Positions 56,860-64,000 of a DNA stretch of 64,000 bases are shown piece after piece. Both the position numbers and the translations under genes were made by a program. Within the stretch, counting starts at the first letter, position 1. Each line of letters begins with the position of its first letter. The notes beneath the pieces were generated by a model that had not been told where the DNA came from, searched no databases, and saw only the letters and a list, made by a program, of their open reading frames with translations. This DNA comes from Bactrocera neohumeralis (lineage: Eukaryota > Arthropoda > Insecta > Diptera > Tephritidae), in NCBI RefSeq assembly GCF_024586455.1, contig NC_065921.1:84132163-84196162 (forward strand). Reading direction: 5' to 3'.

Positions 56860-57340
56860 TTATTTAATTTTTTTTTTGATTTTTTAAAATTTTTTAAATT
56901 TTTATTATTTTTAAAAAATTTTTACTTAGTTAAATTTTTTTTTGTTTTTAATTTATTTTATAATTTTTCTAAATTATTAAACAATATTTTTCTTAAATTT
57001 TTATAATTTTTAAAAAATTTTTTTTAATTTTTTATAAATTTTTTCCTTATGTTTTTTTAATAATTTTTAAATAATTATTTTTTTAATTTTTTTTATTTTT
57101 ATTATTTAAAAAAAAATTTACTTAATTAAATTTTTTTTTGTTTTTAATTTATTTCATAATTTGAATTATAATAATTAAACAATATTTTTCTTAATTTTTT
57201 ATAATTTTTTATAATTCTTTAAAATTTTTTTAAATTTTTAAATTTTTTTTAATTTCTATAATTTTTTTTAATTTAATTTTTTTATTTTATAATTTTATAA
57301 ATTACTTTTCTTAAATATCTTCAAAAATTTAGTTATTTAA
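56860..57340. repeat. T-rich low-complexity tract
   Basis: Nearly 500 bp of TTTTTAATTTTT words with almost no G or C. It contains an internal near-duplication (ACTTAGTTAAATTTTTTT near 56925 and ACTTAATTAAATTTTTTT near 57120). Confidence 0.9.
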
Positions 57341-58341
57341 TTCAACTTCCACCATACTCCTCAACCCCAACTACCGCTTCAACTATTTTCCAGCTTTGTC
57401 AGTTTCATTGCAATAAGAAGCAGGAGAATCACGAAAACACCCTTCTCCATCTCTCCATCGCAAATGCAGAATAGAAAATAAAACCGTTGCTGTTTTCCGT
57501 ATCATCGCGCCGCCGCTGCAAGATAAGCACGTACAAAACGCATTTCTTAGCCGGACTTCCTTACGAGACTACAGTCACACACACACTAACACTAATACAC
57601 GCATTTACGTGCTGCACTACTCACAAGCACGCTCTTATTCATACAAATAACTTGCCGCTTATAAACATATTTGTACGCTAATCTGCCACAATGCCGACTT
57701 AGCATGTGTGAGGGAATTTTTTTTTTTAACCAAATCTATATATGCATTTATGTATGTACGAGTGTGTGTTTATGTGTTGGTATGTGCAGTAAATTCCTGA
57801 TGACGGTAATAGTTTCGTGCGGAAAAGGAAATGTTGTTGGCATATGACGTCAACTTGAGAATGTGTGCAAAGATATGGGATTATAAATATATTTGGATTC
57901 GAATGCACAAACCAGTGTGCATACAAATATACAGACAAATATGCAGCTAGCTGTGGTGGTAATGTTTGTTGCGGTGAGGTGAGGTGAGCCGTATGCATCT
58001 GTGGTTAGCTCAGCAGGGTATTGGAAATGCTAGCTTAAATTATCGCCGCCTGAAGCAGCAAGCACATGCAGATATATACAGATACGTAAATATACATACA
58101 TATATATTTGTATTTAAAATATTTTTATATATTTATATAAGCTTAGATAGCCACATGCAGGTATTTTTATATGGAAAATATTGGTTTTTGACAATACTTG
58201 GTTTGCATATTTTTAATTCTAAAAAATATTGTTGCTATAAATAGTCTATTGTAATGAATTTTGAACTTTTTTCGGGTAGAAAAGGATGGATAAGTTTCAG
58301 CAAAATCTAAAGGGGTCGGGTTCAAAAGTGGTCGATTTGAT
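57341..58341. other. No gene recognised
   Basis: Microsatellite-rich DNA (TATATG and GTGTG runs). No gene signal. Confidence 0.4.
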
Positions 58342-58581
58342 ATGGAATACCCCATATATATAAATGATCAGGATGATGAAACTAGTCGAAAATTAAAATT
58401 TACACCTGGGATGATACAAGCTACCCTTATAAGAGCAGGTATCCTGCGTATACCCAAAAATAATAATTTCAAACTTCTGTGGCCTTACAGTAACCGTTAC
58501 CTTAACCGTTTTGAGCAAGCTGGACTGCTTTTTCGAATTTATCGGAAAAATAATAAAAATTTTATCTATAAGGTTTTATAA
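58342..58581 (+). other. Unrecognised 79-codon frame
   Basis: An open frame with no repeats in it (MEYPIYINDQDDETSRKLK... FKLLWPYSNRYLNRFEQAG...). I do not recognise it. The composition of the peptide is less biased than the other chance frames here, but the upstream wording (GGTCGATTTGATATGGAATA) recalls dispersed fly repeats, so a repeat origin is at least as likely as a gene. Confidence 0.2.
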
Positions 58582-58989
58582 CGGCCAATTTAAGGCTTCA
58601 TTATTTATAATGTATGTGTTGGAGCTATTGTCCGTACAACAAGCATATATTAAAAAATATTGGATTTTTGATTTTAGAAAAAAATGATATAAATAAATGA
58701 AAATAATAGTGAGATGAAGTTCGTCCGAAAAAAAATTACGGGCTAACTGAGGTCGGGTAAAGGAAGAAGAGGGTGTGGTTTGATATTTAAGGATTGATAG
58801 GGATCTGTTTTCTGTCTTACTTGAGAAAATTTACCGTATATTTTTTATGCCATCAGAAAGTAAAGACTTCAACGCAGGAAAAGGTCACTGACTTTTAAAA
58901 TTACTAAAATTTCGACGCGAGAATTTTTGATTGAAAATTTAGGTTCCTTTTATTTTAAGTCGAAATGACGTTTTTTTTTGTTTTCTTTT
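58582..58989. other. No gene recognised
   Basis: AT-rich spacer without motif. Confidence 0.4.
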
Positions 58990-59490
58990 TGCGGGTATGG
59001 GGTAGAAAATGCCTGGAACCACATTTGCATTGCTTCAGTTTGGCATTCCATATTTCTCATTGAGAGACGTACATCTTTGCTGCGAATTTCTGGATAATCC
59101 CCAGTTTGTTTTACTCTCCAGCATGACTCAGATTACATTGTCCGCGTTCATTGGGCCAACCAGGTCTTCCTTTGAAAGAATGTGTGTTCAACGTTGTTTT
59201 CTGTCGCGTCGTTGAACAGGCATGATGGCTCTGTGACTTTTTCAATTCCGTGGAGGTACTTCTTGAAGTATCCGTGACCCGATAATATGTAGCTGAGTTG
59301 TGTGAAATTCCAATTCTTCCAACTTACGGCTTATCCATAACTGTAGGACTCTCATTCTCCCATCTTCATTGCTATGCGAATAACGGGTCTATCTTTATTT
59401 GGTCAATTGCGCTCTTGTCTGTTAAGGTGAGGAAGGCGATCTTCGCTGGCTTTCCTGTGGCGTGCTGGATTTGTACCCAGAAGAGATAAA
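58990..59490 (-). pseudogene. Non-LTR retrotransposon C-terminal fragment
   Basis: The minus strand reads NFTQLSYILSGHGYFKKYLH, then EPSCLF and NNVEHTFFQ. This is the block after RNase H in R1-like LINEs (normally 'L.QFLTGHG.F..YLH..G....PC..C....EHV.F.C'). The knuckle cysteines are partly lost. It is frame-broken in both directions and 5' truncated. Confidence 0.72.
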
Positions 59491-59639
59491 AATATAAAAA
59501 CTAAAAACTTGGTTATTTGACAGTATAAAATGAATTTTGAGGTTATGCCAAAAATGTCATTATACACAAGTTAAAGATCATTTCATTACCTATAACATTG
59601 CCATATAACTTTTCTCTATACGACGCGTAGTTGTACCAG

Positions 59640-60215
59640 AAATCGATATTCGGCTCACTTTTGCCACAATATTCGACTTATTAGTCGTCATTTTACGGGT
59701 GGTAAGCATAGATCCAAGACTCATGGCCACTAGTAATACGTTTCATGACATCCTGGTAGTAGTAAAGCATTGTTTCACAGACGTTAAGGCGACGCTGTTT
59801 TTCGAAAAGAATTTAGTGATTTCGGACCAATCGTGCTTTCTTTTTTCGTAGGCCGAAATGTTTGTTCAAAATGGTTTTCACTGATCCTTCCGATATTCCA
59901 ACGATGACAGTAAGATGTCTGACTGTTAGTTGTCGATTCTCAAACACCAATTCCTTCACTTTATTGACGAGCTGTTCATCGGTTGATGTTAAAGGCCGTT
60001 CTGGACGTAGTTCGTCGCCAACGCGTTCTCTTTCCCCCTTTGTATAATTTGTAACAATCAAAAATACTTTGCTTGCGACAAAAAATTGTCACTGACGAGC
60101 TGTCCAACATTCTGAACGTTTCGGCACGAGAAATTTGATTCCACACACAAAATTTAATTAAAGTTCTTTTTTGAATAATTTCACTCATTGCAAAAATTGT
60201 CGAAGACACTTTCTG
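59640..60215 (-). pseudogene. Mariner transposase, N-terminal half (lineage 5)
   Basis: From 60210 on the minus strand: MSEIIQKRTLIKFCVWNQ (first helix), a frameshift, GDELRPERPLTSTDEQLVNKVKELV, RHLTVIVGISEGSVKTILNKHF (second helix-turn-helix) and an FEKQRRLNVCETMLYYYQDVMKRIT-like linker. It ends near a SHESWIYAYHP-like block where the first catalytic Asp should be. The two helix-turn-helix regions are readable but in two frames. The catalytic core is missing. Confidence 0.83.
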
Positions 60216-61879
60216 TTCTGCACTATACTAAACTCTAGCAATTTTTTTGTTGTAATATTTGGCACATATGTCACTGAAAGTCCGAGACTCATATCAACCT
60301 AGAAAAGAAATATTCCGAAGTATGTGTTTTCGCGCGAAATTTAAATTAAAAAGTCTTACTATTTTTTGCCCACAGCAGTGATACGTAATAAGTCTTAATG
60401 TTGAGGCCACTGAATCCGAATTTTGGTAGTAAATTTTAACAATTTTGACTCGCGGTTGGATCATAAATCTTTCTATGATGAATAGGCAAACCTTACTGAA
60501 GAGAAATGTCGAAAAAGCGGGAAAAATATGGCGTCGTTGTTATTCCTATCGGCCCACTTTGAAAAAAACTCTGTATAGCACATTTAAAACTAATAATAAC
60601 AGCTAAACACACAAGCACACGCCACATTAAACACTATAATCTTTAATTATTGTAAAATTTCAGCATTAATTACTTAATTTAACAAACATTTTGGTTTAAC
60701 ATTAACGCCGAAATATCAACCACTAAAAGCAAATATTATATTATAAATATATATATATGTATTTATTATATAAAATAACGGTATTTAATTTGTAAATGCG
60801 TGTAAATCGAAATTTCGGTTGATTCGTTAGTGTTGACTTAATTTTTAAATCTAAATAAACAATACAAATTGCCACAGTAATTCATTTAGTAAAAGCGTGT
60901 GAGTGTGTATGTGTGTTAACACAAATTAAATATGATGCATGTCTGCGTAAATTGATTAAAAACCGCATGCAAACAAACGCACACATAATGACATATGTAC
61001 ATATATATGTAAATAGGCGAGAAAAGCGTGTCTATGTGTGAGTGTGAGTGTTTGGTGGTGTGCGTGCGCCTCTATTAAGCACATTCACGCAAAACACACA
61101 CAACTAATGAGGGTAATGCAAACAATAATGCATGTAAACACGCGTGTACCACATCAACGCGCGCATGACATGACTATTTTTTGCCTGCCCTCGCTGAAGT
61201 AGCGGCTGCCAGCGCCTGTGTGCCGTGTGTGTGTGTGTGTGTACATTGTAAGCCACCTTTCCGTATTACGCCTCGACATTTGTGCAAACATTACTAAGCC
61301 CACGCGCGCTAACCAATCAATCGACTATTGGATGTACACAGCTCTAGTGGTTTAGCGAGCGCTAGGTGAGTTGAGTGCGTTGAGCGTTTATGTGTGTGTG
61401 TGTGTGTAGACTATGTAAGCCTGTTTGAGGTTGGTTGGGCGTTCCACTGCCGCCCAGTTATCAATTTTCAATTTATTACAGCCAAGGTACCAGGCACAAA
61501 GGCCTTTCCGACAGGCAGTCAGGCAGTTTCACTCGCCATACATACACACACACACACATACAGGTGCATATGCTGATGGAATTTATGCGCACTCACGCGC
61601 TCACACAACTTTCTGCACATATAAATTTAGACATAAATTTATGCATACATTTTAACACATAAGCATATTATATGCATACATGTACATATATATATATGTA
61701 TACCCTCATATATTTATATGCTTGTAAAATATGCATGACTGCGCAAATATCTGCGGCGAGTGTGTGAGCTTTGGGTTGCTCACTAGCAAATCGCTTACTT
61801 TTTCAATGCACACACACACGCAAATACAACAAATACAAACAAACTGTTTTATAAACCAGAAAAAATTTTAACTATAAGC
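60216..61879. other. No gene recognised; GT/CA and TATA microsatellites
   Basis: Runs of TG at 61230-61240 and 61391-61409, CA at 61543-61558 and TATATA at 60747-60760 and 61687-61698. The frames at 61394-61662 read through these repeats. Confidence 0.45.
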
Positions 61880-62790
61880 TATAATACCCTTCACAGGCGC
61901 GTTTGCTTTGACATAAAAATATATAAAAACATTCTTGTTTTTAATCGGTTAATTTGTATGACAGCTATGCGCTATAGTAGTCCGATCTAAATGATTCGTT
62001 CGGAAATTGTACCGTTACTTTAGATAATAATCCAACCAAATTTCATGAAGATATCTTGTCAAATAAAAAGGTTTTCCATATAAGCACTGGATTCCGAACG
62101 TTCAGTATGTATGGCAGCTATATGCTATAGTGATGCGATTTGAGCAATTCGTTCGGAGAATATACTGTTAACTTAGATAGTAATCTGTGTCAAATTTCGC
62201 GAAGATATCTTGGCAAATAAAAAGGTTTTTCATATAAAATCTTTATATATTTGCTTAGTTTGTAGGGCAGATATATGCTATAGTAGTCCGATCTGAACAA
62301 TTCGTTCGGAAATTGTACCGTTATCTTGGATAATAATTCACAAAAAATTTCAAGAAGATATCTTGTCAAATAAAAAATATTTTCATATAAGCACTGGATT
62401 CCGATCGTTCAGTTTGTATGGCAGCTATATGCTATAGTAGTCCGATCTGAACAATTCGTTCGGAAATTGTACCGTTTCTTTAGATAATAATCCATATCAA
62501 ATTTCATGAAGATATCTCGTCAAATAAAAAGGTTTTCCATACAAAAACTTGACTTTAATGGTTCAGTTTGTATGACAGCTATATGTTAAAGCTATTCAAT
62601 CTGAACAATTTCTGTGTAGATTCCATCATTCTTTTAGAAAATTATCCCTACCAAATTTCACGATGATATCTCGTCAAATGTAAAACTTGCCCATACAAGC
62701 ACTTTGTTCTGATCGTTAATTTTGTATGGCAGCTATATGCTATATCGGTCCTCTATATACAATTCCAACAAATGAGTAGCTTCTTGGTGA
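61880..62790 (+). repeat. Dispersed ~150-bp-period repeat, six units
   Basis: The head, ATAATACCCTTCACAGGCGC, lies at about 61881. CAGCTAT/CAGATAT words lie at 61972, 62115, 62278, 62422, 62576 and 62730. Each unit has TAGTCCGATCTGAACAATTC, TCATGAAGATATCTTGTCAA and CATATAAGCACTGGATTCCG or close variants. It ends with the GAGTAGCTTCTTGGTGAGAA tail near 62773. This is the longest copy here. Confidence 0.92.
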
Positions 62791-64000
62791 GAAAAGCACT
62801 TGTGCAAAATCTCAGCTCGATGTTTCAAAAACTGAGAAATATATGTAAATGTATTATATTTATATCCCTGTTCAATGGTATAAAAAAATGCACATATACA
62901 AGTATATGTATGTATGTATATGTCTGCGTTATGTCACTGCAATTTCGCTTGTTGCAGACTTGCTCTTCTTATTGAGCTTAACTTTTAACCGCCATCAGCG
63001 ACATAACTTCGATTGGCCATAATTTTTCAATGCGGCTTTTTTCACTGCTTTGTTGTGCTATATTTTCCAGCATTTTTCCACTCTCTGCATATTTTACTTA
63101 GGGCAATTCTGCAGTTTTCCCTTTTAGCCTACTTTCGCCTATGATTACTTTTAATTACTGCAATGGCTTATAGTGAAAAGTGACTACATTGAGGCAGAAA
63201 AATGTTAAAGTCGATGGAAATTGAAGCATACATTTAGGCGCTGATCACAGTTTTTTTAATGGAAAGTCTTGTTTTAAACAAACTAAGGTTACGTTGGTTA
63301 TAAAGTTTCGCCAAGGACTTTTTTGTTGAAAGTAAGAATGCAGAGTGGACTGAATAGAGGAAAGAGAGAATGTGGTTTAGTTAGTTTTAGTTTAGTTGCA
63401 GACTTAATAAATAACGGTAAAAGTGGATTTTTACACATTTTGATAATGGTTTACTCTCAAGAAGTGATTTAGACATCCTAAACTTTATTATTGCTGGCAG
63501 AAAAAGTTCAAATGACATTGGTTCTTATTTGCAAAATTTTTAGTGTTTCTACGGAAAAAAATAATGAATTGATGTAAAGTGAAGCATATATTTAGGAGCT
63601 GGTAATTATTTTTGTTAAACAAAAATCTATTAAACTTAAAATTTAGGCTAGGTTAGTTATAGTTGATTAGTAACTTGAAGGAAAATGAGTTTCATAATCA
63701 CAATATTAAATTTAATAAGCTGTTCAAGGCAATATTTTTTTACAAATCCCTCATTTAGCTGCTTCTACAACTTATTAAGAATTTTTGCCAAATAATTTTG
63801 TGAAAACACTTTCAGCCTAAATGTATGCTTCGAAAAACTTCTCGTTCAATAGTAAACTTTATTCACATTAAATTTCTAGGCAACCCACGTGTGATATTTA
63901 AATTTCAATTTATAAATTTATTTTGGTAGATAACTGCATTTATTAGAAATATTTTTTTGGCATTTGAACTATATTTTTAATTAAAAAAGGTATGTTTTTT
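62791..64000. other. No gene recognised; isolated copies of the 18.8-kb repeat core
   Basis: GCATACATTTAGGCGCTGAT at 63222-63241 and GCATATATTTAGGAGCTG near 63581 resemble the core of the array at 18755-19045; CCTAAATGTATGC near 63816 is the complement. Otherwise AT-rich. Confidence 0.5.

Larger units (their letters stand above)
48859..64000 (+). other. Probable first intron of the Spondin_N gene (runs out of the window)
   Basis: It starts with the consensus donor GTGAGT at 48859. No downstream plus-strand segment continues the Spondin_N domain in phase 1. The best splice acceptor I noticed (CCTTTACCACAG at 55194-55205) opens a frame unlike Spondin_N. All transposon relics and arrays from here to the right edge would be intronic if the gene is intact. 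Confidence 0.45.

Overview
The window looks like repeat-rich nuclear DNA of a higher fly, most likely a tephritid fruit fly such as Bactrocera or a relative. That placement is an inference: the base composition, the TTG/CAA-rich tracts and several repeat families match what I know from tephritid genomes, but no marker gene here proves it. I saw no bacterial-type operons, CRISPR, rRNA or tRNA. The 100-N run at 32065-32164 marks an unsized scaffold gap.

One stretch is well supported as host protein-coding sequence: the first coding exon (48231-48858, +) of a secreted Spondin_N-domain protein. It has a signal peptide, a Q/N/S-rich linker, the start of the Spondin_N domain and a consensus splice donor. 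I found no second exon in the remaining 15 kb, so the first intron is probably longer than that. A weak candidate core promoter with 5'-UTR-like sequence lies near 15.5 kb.

Most recognisable sequence is decayed mobile DNA. There are at least three lineages of mariner-type (DD34D-like) transposase fragments, four fragments of a related DDE_3-type Tc1/mariner lineage (3.9, 14.3, 39 and 51 kb), an old Tc1-like fragment (5.2 kb), and a 1.66-kb Tc1-like element with about 215-bp inverted repeats (29420-31078). Others are a dead Gypsy-type integrase (8.5-9.8 kb), many 5'-truncated non-LTR retrotransposon pieces, a 147-bp MITE with perfect ends (42883-43029), and a 1.06-kb insertion with short inverted repeats (32359-33418).

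Several tandem arrays stand out. A three-monomer higher-order repeat lies at 1.2-2.4 kb. A ~300-bp satellite at 16.1-17.8 kb carries TGACAGCTGACAG in most units. A ~40-bp array lies at 18.7-19.0 kb and a ~125-bp array at 49 kb inside the Spondin gene intron. A ~150-bp-period dispersed repeat occurs at 27.6, 33.5, 40.9, 50.2, 56.2 and 61.9 kb, with a tail fragment at 23.9 kb.

The largest structural signal is that 26915-32064 and 32165-about 36350 are the same sequence on both sides of the N gap. They differ mainly by clean transposon presence/absence: the left copy carries the Tc1-like element and the right copy carries the 1.06-kb element. Two overlapping haplotypes placed end to end (a false assembly duplication) explain this more simply than a real tandem duplication.
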